A DNA stretch of 64,000 nucleotides from assembly GCA_023382385.1 (NCBI GenBank), contig JAHDVH010000002.1, forward strand, positions 820,219-884,218, given 5' to 3'. The stretch is from a bacterium. Lineage in GTDB: Bacteria; Electryoneota; RPQS01. The notes beneath the pieces are model-generated. The model was not told the DNA's origin, made no database searches, and saw only the letters and a list, made by a program, of their open reading frames with translations. The stretch's first letter is position 1, and each line of letters begins with the position of its first letter. This document shows, piece after piece, positions 52,862-63,700 of this stretch. The translations under genes and the position numbers were made by a program.

Positions 52862-53402
52862 ACTGTAGTTCAAACACATTGCAAAGAAAAGCCCCGCTTG
52901 TCGAAACAAGCGGGGCTTCACATGCGTTCTTAGTGAAGATTACGAATTGACCGCAACCACCACGTAGTAGAACCTGTCTCCGACATTCAGTACACCGGGA
53001 TCGGTGTATGACGTAGTCGGAATCGGTACCGGCGTCAGCAACGTCTGCAGCGGCGTATTGAAATCATTCGAACGATACACCAAATATCCGTCAGCACGAT
53101 TTGTTGCGCTCCAGCGCAGAATTGCGTCGTTGGTAACTCCGTCACGCAGAATTGTGAGGTCGATAACGGGATCGGGCCATGTTGTGGGGACGATTGTCGT
53201 TTCCACACAGTAACGGCTCGGCGAAGCAAGAATTGGCGTTCCCGCAATATCCAGACGGCGCGTGTAACTATGCAAGTCCGTCGTGTCCTGCGGATCCGTG
53301 ACCAGCGCCAGCAAGCCCGGCAAACCCTGACCGCCCACTGTATCCAGACTCGAGACCTCGATCCAGAATTCGCCTTGCAGTCTCTTCAGTGCGGCAACAC
53401 TG
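52612..53402. repeat. Segmental duplication, right copy
   Basis: Near-identical partner of 50114-50692. It spans the sorting-domain coding end of cassette 4, the terminator and the intact 3' end of the minus-strand gene at 52940. Confidence 0.9.
52889..52918. terminator. Bidirectional terminator after cassette 4
   Basis: A perfect 13-bp stem (52889-52901 with 52906-52918), CGAA loop, between the convergent genes ending at 52861 and 52940. It is identical to the hairpin at 50391-50420. Confidence 0.85.
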
Positions 53403-55558
53403 CTTAAGTCAACCTGCCACCAGCGATTCAACAACGAATCGCCGCCAAACGGCGAGACAGTCTCATTGGTGTCGATCTCTTCTTCGTAGACATACAGAAG
53501 TTCACCTGGAGTTCTGTTGTCAGGTCCTGGTCCATAGAACTTGAGCTGGCAGCGTGCCGTTCCGTCCGGCAGAGAGTTAATGTCTTCCGGATCCCAGTTC
53601 CACATGACCTGCACCTTGTTGATATCCACGGTATCCGCGTCTGCGGCCGGAACACCGTCCGCCAGCGGTGTGTAACGCACAAGGCGCGGATTGGTTAGCA
53701 CCACGCTGTAATCACGCATGTGATACGCCAGCTCGTACGTTCCGGCAGGCTGTACATCTACAGCCATGTTATAAAGGGCGTTCAGCGGAACGTTGATCGG
53801 CGAACGTGTCGTGTCATTGGTGCGATCCTGCTCACCCGGATAGACCGAAGCCACACGAAGGCGATACGAACCGACAGCATCCGGAATCCACGTGACGGGA
53901 ATAGTGACAAACTCGTTCGTGGCCAGCGTAGCCGTCGTCTGCTTCAGCGAGTCGGTGCCCTGATTCGTGCCGTTGGGACGTGTATACAGTTGGCGATAGC
54001 GCAACGCGTTGCCGATATTGCTGCTGCCTTCATTCACATACTCGAATGACCACGTCCGTGACAGGCCGACGGTCACCGGGAACGGGACCACCATCTTGCG
54101 CGTGGCCGCGTCAATCGCGAAAGCGCGCGTGGCAACGAGGTGAATGTAGTCAACGTGCAATCCGCTGCCGATTCCACCGTCATCGTTGCAGTCGGTTTCC
54201 AGGCGGAACTGCAGCAGCACCGTTTGCTCTCCCCACCGCGTGAGATCAATGTCAACCTGTGTGCCGCCGGTGGTCAAACCGCGGCTGCGGCGGACCCATC
54301 CGTTCAGCGAGTTGCCCGCATCCGGATGTGTCTCGCTGTTGTTGTACGCATAGTCGTAAACCACACGTGTCCAGGTTGCTCCGTTATCTGTGGAAATATA
54401 GATGGAGTAAAGATCATCCAGAGAGCTGTCGTTGTTTCCATCAGCATCCGGCAAATCGCACCAGACATAATATGCGAGCACCAACTTCTGGAATGCGTTG
54501 GGATCTGCGCCCGGTCGTGCCGTGTCCGGCAATACGATCGGCGGAGATGTCAGCGCGGTATTCAACCCGGCGATGCCGCGATGCTCGGCATTCCACGACC
54601 ACACTTGATCGGGGCAGCCGACCATTCCTGTTGGTGCGGTAGAATCCTCATACACCCATGTATTGCCGATTCCGCCGCCCTCCACGGCATAGGTCGTCCA
54701 GCCGGTCGCATCGCCGTCGTTCGACAATAAGTTGCCGCCGCTGTGTGATACGCGAATTGAATCCACGATCAGGCCGTAGTAGGATGAATCATCCACCGCG
54801 CTGAAACCCGGATCGGAATAGAAGCTGTAACGGAACTTCACATTCGACTGTCCTGCGTAGGCGTCGAGATTCGCGGTAATCACAGTATATGCATTCGCGT
54901 TGGCCGTGCCGCCCCATGCCGGAATGTTCGGCCCAAGGCACCACTGCTCGCCGAACGCGTAACAGCTCTGGCCTGTGAAAGCAAGCGACAAACCAGTGGT
55001 AACGACTGACCACGTTGCGCCGCCGTCCGTGGAAATCTGCAGATTCCAACCGTCCCACATGTCGTATCCCGCCGGCTCTCCGCCCGGATCCTCAATCTTC
55101 CAACGGGCTTTGAACGCCAGCGTAATCGGCGCGCTTGCGCCGCTGAGATTGACAACCGGTGATTCGAGGTGCTGTTGCCATGCGTTGTCGTAGCCGCCGG
55201 GGGCAACGAGGTTATCCGTCATCGCGGCATTGCCAACCCACCATGCGGGCGCATTGGGATCGCCGATCGGCACGTTGTCTACATGCCAGTAGGGGGGTTG
55301 CGAAGCCGTTAAGTCACTTGACGTCCATACTGGCCCTGCTTCAAATGTCTGCAATACAATCGTGGTATCAAAAGCGTCCAGAGAATTTCCGGGACGACGA
55401 GCGAACAATTCCTGAATGGGAATCTCAATTTCCTCCCAGCCGTCGTTCCACGAAACGGCGGGAGAGTTGGCAGGCGTGACCATGAGATTCGTGCCGGCAA
55501 ATGCAATTGCCGCGATTCCTGCGATCAGCGCCAGACGAAATCCAATTTTGCTGACCAT
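52940..55558 (-). CDS. Large secreted MAM/jelly-roll and FnIII protein without T9SS domain
   Basis: An 872-aa exported protein. The signal peptide (MVSKIGFRLALIAGIAAIAFA) is supported by CGGAG upstream; longer in-frame starts are rejected. Two or three MAM/jelly-roll-like domains (~75-290, ~300-490) carry the D-G-G-A-T-W-S and S-T-D-N-G-A-T-W-T motifs seen in secreted protease accessory domains. A middle CARDB-like region (~490-600) and a C-terminal FnIII follow. The chain ends after F-Y-Y-V-V-V-A-V-N-S with no sorting domain, like the protein at 147. Its 3' end is duplicated as a remnant at 50442-50692. Confidence 0.82.
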   Translation of the reverse strand: MVSKIGFRLALIAGIAAIAFAGTNLMVTPANSPAVSWNDGWEEIEIPIQELFARRPGNSLDAFDTTIVLQTFEAGPVWTSSDLTASQPPYWHVDNVPIGDPNAPAWWVGNAAMTDNLVAPGGYDNAWQQHLESPVVNLSGASAPITLAFKARWKIEDPGGEPAGYDMWDGWNLQISTDGGATWSVVTTGLSLAFTGQSCYAFGEQWCLGPNIPAWGGTANANAYTVITANLDAYAGQSNVKFRYSFYSDPGFSAVDDSSYYGLIVDSIRVSHSGGNLLSNDGDATGWTTYAVEGGGIGNTWVYEDSTAPTGMVGCPDQVWSWNAEHRGIAGLNTALTSPPIVLPDTARPGADPNAFQKLVLAYYVWCDLPDADGNNDSSLDDLYSIYISTDNGATWTRVVYDYAYNNSETHPDAGNSLNGWVRRSRGLTTGGTQVDIDLTRWGEQTVLLQFRLETDCNDDGGIGSGLHVDYIHLVATRAFAIDAATRKMVVPFPVTVGLSRTWSFEYVNEGSSNIGNALRYRQLYTRPNGTNQGTDSLKQTTATLATNEFVTIPVTWIPDAVGSYRLRVASVYPGEQDRTNDTTRSPINVPLNALYNMAVDVQPAGTYELAYHMRDYSVVLTNPRLVRYTPLADGVPAADADTVDINKVQVMWNWDPEDINSLPDGTARCQLKFYGPGPDNRTPGELLYVYEEEIDTNETVSPFGGDSLLNRWWQVDLSSVAALKRLQGEFWIEVSSLDTVGGQGLPGLLALVTDPQDTTDLHSYTRRLDIAGTPILASPSRYCVETTIVPTTWPDPVIDLTILRDGVTNDAILRWSATNRADGYLVYRSNDFNTPLQTLLTPVPIPTTSYTDPGVLNVGDRFYYVVVAVNS

Positions 55559-55626
55559 ACTTTGCTCCGGAATAGGTTGTTTATCCTTAGGTTGGGACCC
55601 GGTTACCCCAAGGTGACCGGAAACGA

Positions 55627-55661
55627 AAACGGGCACAAGAGGCGTTCTCTTCTGCCCGTTT
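55627..55661 (-). terminator. Hairpin terminator after the 595-aa gene
   Basis: A 9-bp arm (55627-55635 with 55653-55661), one mismatch, then a 5-bp inner stem (55637-55641 with 55647-55651). It lies downstream of the minus-strand gene stop at 55770. Confidence 0.65.
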
Positions 55662-55769
55662 CTGGAGGTTCGGAAGACGTTGGGCGGACAGACCACATCG
55701 CTGCGATCTGCCCGCCACAATTTAGAGTTTACGGCTTTACAACTGCCAGAAAGACGGGCGAAGTAGAAA

Positions 55770-57557
55770 CTACTTCATCAACACCATCTTCTGGGTGGCG
55801 GTGAAGCCGTTCACCGTCAACTTGTACAGATACATACCGGTGGCCAGACCAGAAGCGTCAAACTCGACGCTGTGCTGACCGGCATCCTGCAAGCCATTCA
55901 CCACCGTGGCGACTTCGCGGCCATCCACCGAGAAGACCTTCAGGCTGACCTGACCGGCTTCGCGGAGTGCGTACTCAATCGTCGTGTTCGGGTTGAACGG
56001 GTTCGGGTAGTTCTGCATCAATGCATACTCGGTCACGAGTCCGGCGCCTGCTTGCGGCGTCGCATAGACCGTCGAACCGAACAGCGTCATGCCGCCATTC
56101 AGATCAACTGCCGTCAGCTGATAGCCGTAGTTCGTGCCGTTCACGACATCGCGATCCACAAACGTGTAGCGATGGCCGCTGGGGCTGTCGCCTTGACCCG
56201 CTACTTGAGCAATCTCAACGCCGTTGCGCGTGAGCACGTAGTAGTCAATTTCGCTCTCTGCGTTCGTGCGCCAGTTCAATGTCACCATGCCGTCGCCGGC
56301 GATGGCGTCAAAGCTCGTGATTTCCACGGCCAGAATGTTGTCGCCAGCAAACGTCACATCCACCGGGCAGCAGCAATTGCGCGTGTCAATGTAGAGGTAA
56401 TACGTATCGGGGAACCAGCAGCCGAAGTCATTAGGATCGCCGTTGCCAGTCCAATTGTAGGTCTGGCTTCCACCAAGCGGCGGGAAGGCCGGCTGACCGG
56501 CATCGAGATAGCCAAAGCTGTCGAACAGCCACGAGCGAATACGGAACCATTCCGCACAGGTCGAAGACGGAGCGATCGTGATGTAGAAGCACGTCGGATC
56601 ATTCACGGACGTCCACGACAGCACGACGTCGCCGCCGCGGCCGGTGAACGATGAGGGTCCAAGCGCCGTGTTCTGATCATAGTCGCTGCAATAGTCGCAC
56701 AGGTCAATCGTGCGCGACCAGATCGGCGAATCAATAATGATCGGATTCGTGTCGTCGTCGCCCGGATAGTTGCGTACGCACGGCTCGCATGTCAGCGGTG
56801 CGCAGCTTGTCACACCGGCTTCACCGTTCACAGCAGCCAGAATGGCGCCCACCGGCAAACCACCCGACGACCAGTCGGTGTTGTTATTGAACCAGCAGTA
56901 GTCCGGCGTGCCGGTAAACCACCAATACACCCAAGCCTTGCAGTTCGCCAACGCTTCGCGCTGCCAGTAAGGAGCCGGAGCATTGCCCGCGCCTGTCCAT
57001 GAATCAATCACGAAGTGCACGAAGAACCCGTTCTCCACGCAAACGTCCAGCGGGATGTTCAATTCAATCAAACCCGTGCCGTCTGGATCGTCAATCTCTT
57101 CTTGGGTGAGATCATACGTGAACATTCCTGCCGAACCGAGCTGAGCGCCGCCCGGACCCTTGCATTCACGCGGAACGCCGGGGCTGGCCGCATCTTCCGG
57201 ACAGGTAACAAACACGCGGCCCGTAATCGTGCCGGGTCCCGTGTTGCTGAAAATGACCAGTGTCAGATCCACAGATGTAATGTGGAAAGGATATATTGCC
57301 GGAGTGCAATTGCCGTCAGTCGCGGGATCAAAGTACTCGGCAATGTCTTCGCCCGGATCCCAACCGAAGCTGCCGTACGGCGTGCCCGTGAAGTGGTTCA
57401 GCACACAGGTGCCGGACCGCGGGGTCGGGTTGTCAGGGAGAGTGATCACAGGACGCAACGTGGGCAACAACTCACGCGCGTTTATGACCTCTGTGGCTTG
57501 AGCAATCGCGCTCAGGCCCAAAATCATCAAGACACACAAAATCAAAGTCTTACGCAT
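55770..57557 (-). CDS. Secreted protein with T9SS sorting domain, 595 aa
   Basis: An exported protein with signal peptide MRKTLILCVLMILGLSAIAQA. The N-terminal domain (~30-260) is beta-rich with Cys (C-V-L-N-H-F-T-G-T-P). A C-x2-C region follows (L-T-C-E-P-C-V-R-N-Y-P-G-D-D), then a ~150-aa beta domain, an FnIII-like domain (~425-505), and the T9SS domain (~515-595; N-Y-P-N-P-F-N-P-N-T, ending K-M-V-L-M-K). GAGG precedes the ATG. No enzyme motif was seen. A terminator separates it from the 872-aa gene downstream. Confidence 0.82.
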   Translation of the reverse strand: MRKTLILCVLMILGLSAIAQATEVINARELLPTLRPVITLPDNPTPRSGTCVLNHFTGTPYGSFGWDPGEDIAEYFDPATDGNCTPAIYPFHITSVDLTLVIFSNTGPGTITGRVFVTCPEDAASPGVPRECKGPGGAQLGSAGMFTYDLTQEEIDDPDGTGLIELNIPLDVCVENGFFVHFVIDSWTGAGNAPAPYWQREALANCKAWVYWWFTGTPDYCWFNNNTDWSSGGLPVGAILAAVNGEAGVTSCAPLTCEPCVRNYPGDDDTNPIIIDSPIWSRTIDLCDYCSDYDQNTALGPSSFTGRGGDVVLSWTSVNDPTCFYITIAPSSTCAEWFRIRSWLFDSFGYLDAGQPAFPPLGGSQTYNWTGNGDPNDFGCWFPDTYYLYIDTRNCCCPVDVTFAGDNILAVEITSFDAIAGDGMVTLNWRTNAESEIDYYVLTRNGVEIAQVAGQGDSPSGHRYTFVDRDVVNGTNYGYQLTAVDLNGGMTLFGSTVYATPQAGAGLVTEYALMQNYPNPFNPNTTIEYALREAGQVSLKVFSVDGREVATVVNGLQDAGQHSVEFDASGLATGMYLYKLTVNGFTATQKMVLMK

Positions 57558-57838
57558 ACCGGGACCTCATAGGTTAAGAGGGTTTATCGTTTCACCAAAA
57601 TCGGTTGTTTAAACATTTCCAGTACCCACGCATAAGGTATATTAAGACTATCTATTCGTCAATACTTTGAGCCATACTGACCAAAAAAGTTATGGCCAAG
57701 CACATGTCTATTGCAAGCGGTTGCTTAACTCTTAACTTTCATGTTTGCTGAAGTAACATCGTTATGTCACAAAGTCTCATTATATACTTGACCCCCCGCA
57801 AGAGGCATGCGCATTTTGTTCTACTCTCCTGACCCACT

Positions 57839-59320
57839 ATGAGCACCCAACAATCTGACAAAAATTTGTTGCACTCCTTCCGTTTGCGCACCGTGAATTC
57901 CCAGTCACAGCAGCAGGGGAGTTTCGTACTCTATTGGATGCTTGCCCAGCGCCGAGTGACCCACAACTTCGCTCTTGAACAGGCAGTGAACTGGGCAAAA
58001 CAGCTCGGCAAACCCCTGCTGATTCTCGAGTCCGTAACTCTGGTCTACGACTACGCGAGTCCACGGCAGCACGTCTTTCTGCTGCAGGGCATGGCCGACA
58101 ATCAAGCGCGCCTCGCGCGCAAGCCCGTAACCTATTTCCCCTTCGTTGAAAACATTCCCGGCCAACGCGCAGACCTTTTGAAAGCGCTGGCGGAACAGGC
58201 GTGCGTCGTAATTGTGGATGATTTCCCGATGGCGATGCATCAGGAATTGATTGCCAACGCGGGCCTCGAGTTCCCCTGCAGGCTCGAAGCTGTGGACTCC
58301 TGCGGGCTGTTGCCGCTGCGCGCCGCCGAGGTAACCTTTCCTTCGGCTTTCGCTTTCCGCAGGCATCTTCAAAAAAACCTTCGTCCTCATCTTGAGCACT
58401 TCCCGCTGTCCGATCCGCTCGCACGAGTCACGCTTCCCTCGCTGAAGCTCGACGCGCGTATAACCTCGCTTTGGCCGCCCGCCGATCCTCAGAAGCTCTT
58501 AGCCGATCATACTTGGATGAGCGACCTCCCGCTGTTGCACGATGTCCCGCCCGTTCCAACTGCAGGCGGCACTTCCACAGCGGAAAAAAACCTGCGCGAG
58601 TTTCTGTCACACAAGCTCTCCCGCTATGCGACAGAGCGCAGCCAGCCCGGGGAGGACTGGTCCAGCGGCCTTAGCCCCTACTTGCACTTCGGTCACATCT
58701 CCGTGCATCAGGTCTTCTCCGAGCTTGCCAAACAGGAAGGGTGGAGCAGCAACCACCTCGCGGACAACGTCGCCGGTAAGAAGGAGGGTTGGTGGGGGAT
58801 GAGTGCCAATGCTGAGAGCTTTCTCGATGAGCTCGTTACGTGGCGCGAAGTCGGCTACAACTTCAATCACTTGCGCGACGACTACAAAGACTTCTCGTCG
58901 CTGCCCCCGTGGGCGCTGAAGACGCTGAACGAGCATCGCAAAGACAAACGAACGTGGACCTACACCAAAGAGCAATTTGAACAGGCCGCCACGCACGATC
59001 CGCTCTGGAATGCCGCGCAGCGGCAACTCCTGACCGAGGGCCGCATTCACAACTATCTGCGCATGCTGTGGGGCAAGAAGATTCTCGAATGGTCCGCGTC
59101 ACCCGAAGCTGCGCTCGAAGTCATGATCGAACTCAATGACAAGTGGGCGCTCGATGGCCGCGACCCCAATTCCTACTCTGGAATTCTTTGGTGTCTGGGC
59201 CGTTATGACCGCCCGTGGTTTCCCGAGCGCCCCGTTTTCGGGCAGGTGCGCTACATGAGCAGCGAGAACACCGCCCGTAAATTCAACGTCAAGAGTTACC
59301 TCGAAAAATACTCCCCGTAG
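57839..59320 (+). CDS. phrB: Class II CPD photolyase
   Basis: A 493-aa light-driven repair flavoenzyme that splits cyclobutane pyrimidine dimers. The N-terminal alpha/beta domain starts G-S-F-V-L-Y-W-M-L-A-Q-R-R. The FAD-binding helical domain has W-W-G-M-S, E-L-V-T-W-R-E, G-Y-N-F-N, H-N-Y-L-R-M-L-W-G-K-K and D-G-R-D-P-N-S-Y-S-G, all characteristic of class II photolyases. Length fits. The organism or its relatives are probably exposed to sunlight, at least at times. Confidence 0.94.
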   Translation: MSTQQSDKNLLHSFRLRTVNSQSQQQGSFVLYWMLAQRRVTHNFALEQAVNWAKQLGKPLLILESVTLVYDYASPRQHVFLLQGMADNQARLARKPVTYFPFVENIPGQRADLLKALAEQACVVIVDDFPMAMHQELIANAGLEFPCRLEAVDSCGLLPLRAAEVTFPSAFAFRRHLQKNLRPHLEHFPLSDPLARVTLPSLKLDARITSLWPPADPQKLLADHTWMSDLPLLHDVPPVPTAGGTSTAEKNLREFLSHKLSRYATERSQPGEDWSSGLSPYLHFGHISVHQVFSELAKQEGWSSNHLADNVAGKKEGWWGMSANAESFLDELVTWREVGYNFNHLRDDYKDFSSLPPWALKTLNEHRKDKRTWTYTKEQFEQAATHDPLWNAAQRQLLTEGRIHNYLRMLWGKKILEWSASPEAALEVMIELNDKWALDGRDPNSYSGILWCLGRYDRPWFPERPVFGQVRYMSSENTARKFNVKSYLEKYSP

Positions 59321-59331
59321 CCAAACACAAA

Positions 59332-59355
59332 AGCCGCGCTTCTCACGCGGCTCTT
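59332..59355. terminator. Weak hairpin between convergent genes
   Basis: A 7-bp stem (59332-59338 with 59346-59352) and CTT after it, 11 nt past the photolyase stop. Confidence 0.45.
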
Positions 59356-59525
59356 GAACTCACTTCTTCCTGCGTCTCACCCCATCGAGACAGGAATCCT
59401 ACCTTCAACCTCCTAACCTCAATTTGCCCAAATGTTTACAACATTTTTACAAAAATCACTTGACTTTTCGTAAATATTGTATTATATTAGCACCATGATT
59501 TTGAAACAACCCCCCAATCCCCAAC

Positions 59526-60521
59526 CTACCAGTTCTGCCATAATTTAGGCTCTTCGCGCCAGCCCGCCACGTAAGCCGAAACCTTCCAAACCCCGAAATG
59601 CCCGTCCGCATCTTTGGGCCGCATCTTCAAAATTCGAATACCGACCGTCTGCTCTCCCTTCTGCATGTAGTCCGTCGCGTCTATCTGATGCGGCAGCACA
59701 ATGTCCCCCGGACACCACCCGCTCCGCGAAAAATCCGATGACCACCAGCCATCCGTCCAGCGCGCGCAGTACGGATTAAACTCCCGCATCTTCCGGCAGT
59801 CCTCCCGCCACGGGCGAAACCGTTCGATGACCACATCGTTCACCGAAATCACGTTCGCCTTCGACACAAATTCATCCTCATCCCGACCGTCCGTGCAGTG
59901 TCCTGTGGACGTGTAGTAAATCACCGCGTAAGCGAATGAATCCGGGATCGTCACTCGCGCCGAGACTCCGTCGGGCATCTTCTCCTGCGTGAACGAATCC
60001 TCGTAGTAGATCGGCGCGACAAAATCCGGCATCTGTGCCGTCGTATCCGGTATGTATTCGAGCGCAAAGTCAAGCTCCCACCCGGGACTCGTCCACGTGT
60101 CCACCGATGCGCGCAGCGTTCTCCTGCCCTGCAATACCGGAGCAAGCTGTGTCACGTCCGCTTCGTGCGAAGTCTCGCCACCGAAAGACGTGATGAATCT
60201 CAGCACCTCAAGCTCCGCTGAGTCACCAAACACCAGTCGGATATTCCCCCCGCGATCATAGCGATCCGCCACCGTCCGCTCATCCACCGGTACCGGATGC
60301 AACCATAGTTTTGCCAGAATGCGCGTAGGCTGAGAAATCGTCGGCAGCGTGACAGTCTTTTCGACGACCCGTCCGTTATCCAGTGCCGTTTCTCCCTGCT
60401 TCAGAAACTTCCCCGAACTGTCGGGCGAAAAATGCAGAGCCGTGCGCTCAAACAGAGCAACACTTTTCGGCTGGCTCAGACAAACACCCGTCACAAACAG
60501 AATTGAAAGAAGGTAAATCAT
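59526..60521 (-). CDS. PNGase F-like secreted protein
   Basis: A 331-aa exported protein with signal peptide MIYLLSILFVTGVCLS. The C-terminal half resembles the peptide-N-glycosidase F C-domain: T-G-H followed by an acidic cluster (D-E-D-E-F), V-N-D-V-V, R-E-D-C and S-G-W-C-P-G-D, compared with T-G-H ... C-A-E-F-C ... R-A-G-W-C-P-G in PNGase F. The N-terminal half (~20-190) is beta-rich. It may cleave N-linked glycans or share only the jelly-roll fold; the E-F position is kept, but active-site residues need alignment. ATG 60521 starts the signal peptide; a GTG 42 nt upstream is less likely. Confidence 0.68.
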   Translation of the reverse strand: MIYLLSILFVTGVCLSQPKSVALFERTALHFSPDSSGKFLKQGETALDNGRVVEKTVTLPTISQPTRILAKLWLHPVPVDERTVADRYDRGGNIRLVFGDSAELEVLRFITSFGGETSHEADVTQLAPVLQGRRTLRASVDTWTSPGWELDFALEYIPDTTAQMPDFVAPIYYEDSFTQEKMPDGVSARVTIPDSFAYAVIYYTSTGHCTDGRDEDEFVSKANVISVNDVVIERFRPWREDCRKMREFNPYCARWTDGWWSSDFSRSGWCPGDIVLPHQIDATDYMQKGEQTVGIRILKMRPKDADGHFGVWKVSAYVAGWREEPKLWQNW

Positions 60522-60764
60522 GGTCTGCAGAAGTTGGTGAAAATGAATACTCCATGATAGCACAATTCCCCCGAAATCAAAAGCCGCAATCCGTTCTAAG
60601 TATAGTGTCTCAATTGCGCCGAAGGCTCTGGCAGAAAGTGCCCACTATGTTCGGAAAACAAACAACAAATTCAATAAAAACAATAACCCAAATCACAACC
60701 TCTGCTGGTATACTCCTTGCTAAATGTTATGCAGATATTCCCCACTGCATTAACACTTTAGGCT

Positions 60765-63700
60765 ATGGCCACCGCATATTCATTCCGCAAATCGCCTTTC
60801 GAGACTCTCAAAGAGCGCCGCGAACGGCTGTTCACTTCGCGCGCAGGCGCATCGCCCTTCCTTGGAAACGACCACGCAGCCCCTGCCGGACTTCACAAGC
60901 TTGCGACGTCCAAACTCAAGCGCAATGCGCGCGTGCTGATCCTCGGCAACGGCAGATGTCAACTCGCTTCGGACCTTGCGAAGCTCGGACACCGTGTCAC
61001 TCTCACAGACTGCTCACCGCAGGCTCTTGCGACCACCGAAGAAGTCCGCCGCAGCTTGTCCCGCACCGAAGCGGAACTCGTCTCCGCCAAGCTCATCGAG
61101 TGCGGTCGTCTGCCTTTTACCGACGCGTCATTTGACAGCATCATCGTGACGGGCGTGTTGAGTCAGCTTGGAAGTCCCACTCCCTTGTTGAAAGAGTGCT
61201 CGCGTCTGCTGAATAGCAACGGACAGTTCCTGATTGCCGTCCCCGATAACTTGAGTGGCTACCATTCGGAATTTGTCACGTTGTGGACGGCCGACTCGCT
61301 CTCGACTGCGCTCTCCCCGTTCTTTGAGGAGCACGACGTTACCACACAGGACGGCACGCTGCTCGCCTGCGCGGCCAATAGCACGTCGGTCAAACACCCG
61401 GTCATCTACGCCATGATGAACATCCGCAATGAAGACCGCTGGCTGCGCGCCGTGCTCGACAATGCCGCACGCGTCTGCGACGGAGTCATCGTCTACGACG
61501 ACGGTTCGACCGACAAAACACCCGACATCTGCAAAGCGCATCCTGCGGTCGTAGCCTATCAGCGCGGCGAAGAAACCGAAACCGACAAGGCCCGCGATAA
61601 GAATCGCATGTATGCGATGGCCTGCGAACTGAAATCGGATTGGATGCTCTGCATTGACGGCGACGAACTGCTCGAACCGACCGCACCGCGCCGCATCTTC
61701 GAGGCAATCAAGACCTGCCCCGCCAACGTGTCGCAGATTGATTTCGAGTTTCTCTACCTCTGGAACGACCACCAGCACTATCGCACCGACGGCATCTACA
61801 CGGGAATCTATCATCCCTGTCTGTTCCGTCCGGTTTCGCAAACGTGGGACGAACTTGAATTTGCACCGACCGCGCACGCCGGAAATCTGCACTGCGAACG
61901 CGTCCCGCAGAATCTCGCCGGAGAGCGCATCCGCGCCGACATCAAAATTGAGCACCTGGGCTACATGTTTCCTGAAGACCGCTTGCGGAAATATCAGTGG
62001 AACAAAAGCAAAGATGTTACGCACGCCAAGCAAGGCTATTACGAACATCTGCTCGACCAGCCGCACATGACGCTCGCACCGTGGGACGGCCGGCCGGATT
62101 CAATCATACGGGGGAACCGCAAGGTGGAAAAGCAGACGCTTAAACCGGATTACTACTACGCCAACGCGCGCCGCAATCTTGCTGAACGCGTTCCGAAAGA
62201 CGCCCGCAATGTGCTCGACGTCGGCTGCGGCAACGGCGCGACCGGAAAACTGATTGCCCAACTCACCGGCGCCCGCGTGACCGGCATTGAAATTCATCCC
62301 GAAGTCGCGCAAGTCGCGCGGCAGGTGCTCGATGATGTGCATGTGCTCGACGTTGAAGCCGACCCGCTGCCGTTTGCTCCCAGACAGTTCGACTGCATTC
62401 TCTGCGGCGACGTGCTGGAGCACCTGATTGATCCTTGGAACGCGCTGAAAAAGCTGCTCGTTCACCTGAAACCGACGGGCTGCATCATCGCCAGTCTGCC
62501 CAATGTGCGCAACCTCGGTGTGATTGCCAAACTCCTTGAAGGCTCGTGGAACTATCAGGAGTACGGCATTCTCGACAGCACGCACCTCCGCTTCTTCGCG
62601 AAACAGGATATGCAGCGACTCTTTGCTCAAGCCGGACTGCGCGCGGAACTCGTCGAAGTTGTCCGCGACCCGTTGTTCGAACGTCAAATGCAGAACCCCG
62701 CTCAGGAAGTGCGCACTCTGGATATGGGCGGACTTGTGCTGCGCGACGTCTCTCCGCAGGACTTGGACGAATTGACTGCACAGCAATTCATCTTCGTGGC
62801 CAAACCCGACGCCGCCGTCCTGCCGAAACCAAAACCCGAAGTCTCCGTCGTGATTCCCGTGTATAACAATTTGCCCTACACGAAGTCCTGCCTCGACTCC
62901 CTGTTCAACACAGCCGAGCGGACGCCTCACGAAATCATCGTCGTCGACGACGGCTCCACCGACGGCACGGCGGACTATCTGGCAACGCTCGGGGACAAGA
63001 TTCGCGTCGTGTCACACGACCGCAATTACGGATTCGCGCGTTCGTGCAATGACGGAGCGCGCGCATCTGTCGGACAACTTGTTGTCTTCCTCAATAACGA
63101 CACCGAAGTTCTGCCGAACTGGCTGGACGCGATGGTCACGACGATATCAGCGGATCGCAGCATCGGCATCGTCGGCAATCTGCAAATCTTCCCGCAGTCG
63201 AAACTGGTGCAACAGGCGGGTATCGTCTGCGACGAGCGCAAGCACGTGCACAGCATCTACAACAACCAGCTTCCGGCCGACCATCCGGTCGTGCAGAAGC
63301 CGCGCGAGTTTCAGTTCATCGCCGGCAGCTGTCTAATGATTTGGCGGCAGCTATTCATGGAAGTCGGCGGCTTTGATGAAAGCTTCAAGAATTCATGCGA
63401 GGACATCGACCTGTGTTTGCGCGTCACGCAGACCCGCCGCAAGGTCTGGTATTGCCCGCAGAGCCGCATCTATCACCATGAATCCAAATCCGTCTCCGGC
63501 CACGACAAGAACGGCGCGAACTACCGTCTGCTGCTCTCGCGCTGGCAGGACCTGATGATTGCCGACGCGGACCACTACTATCTTGAAGACGGTTTCATGC
63601 GGCTGAGCGATGGCCGAATCGTTCCTTTGGACAAACAGGAAGACCCCTCACCTATGGCCTCTGACACGCGCATCGCACTGCTCACCACCTATCATCAACG

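Noticed and set aside
61128-62066. 312-codon minus-strand frame inside the glycosyltransferase fusion
   Set aside because: The plus strand encodes clear GT2 and methyltransferase motifs continuously; the opposite frame has none.
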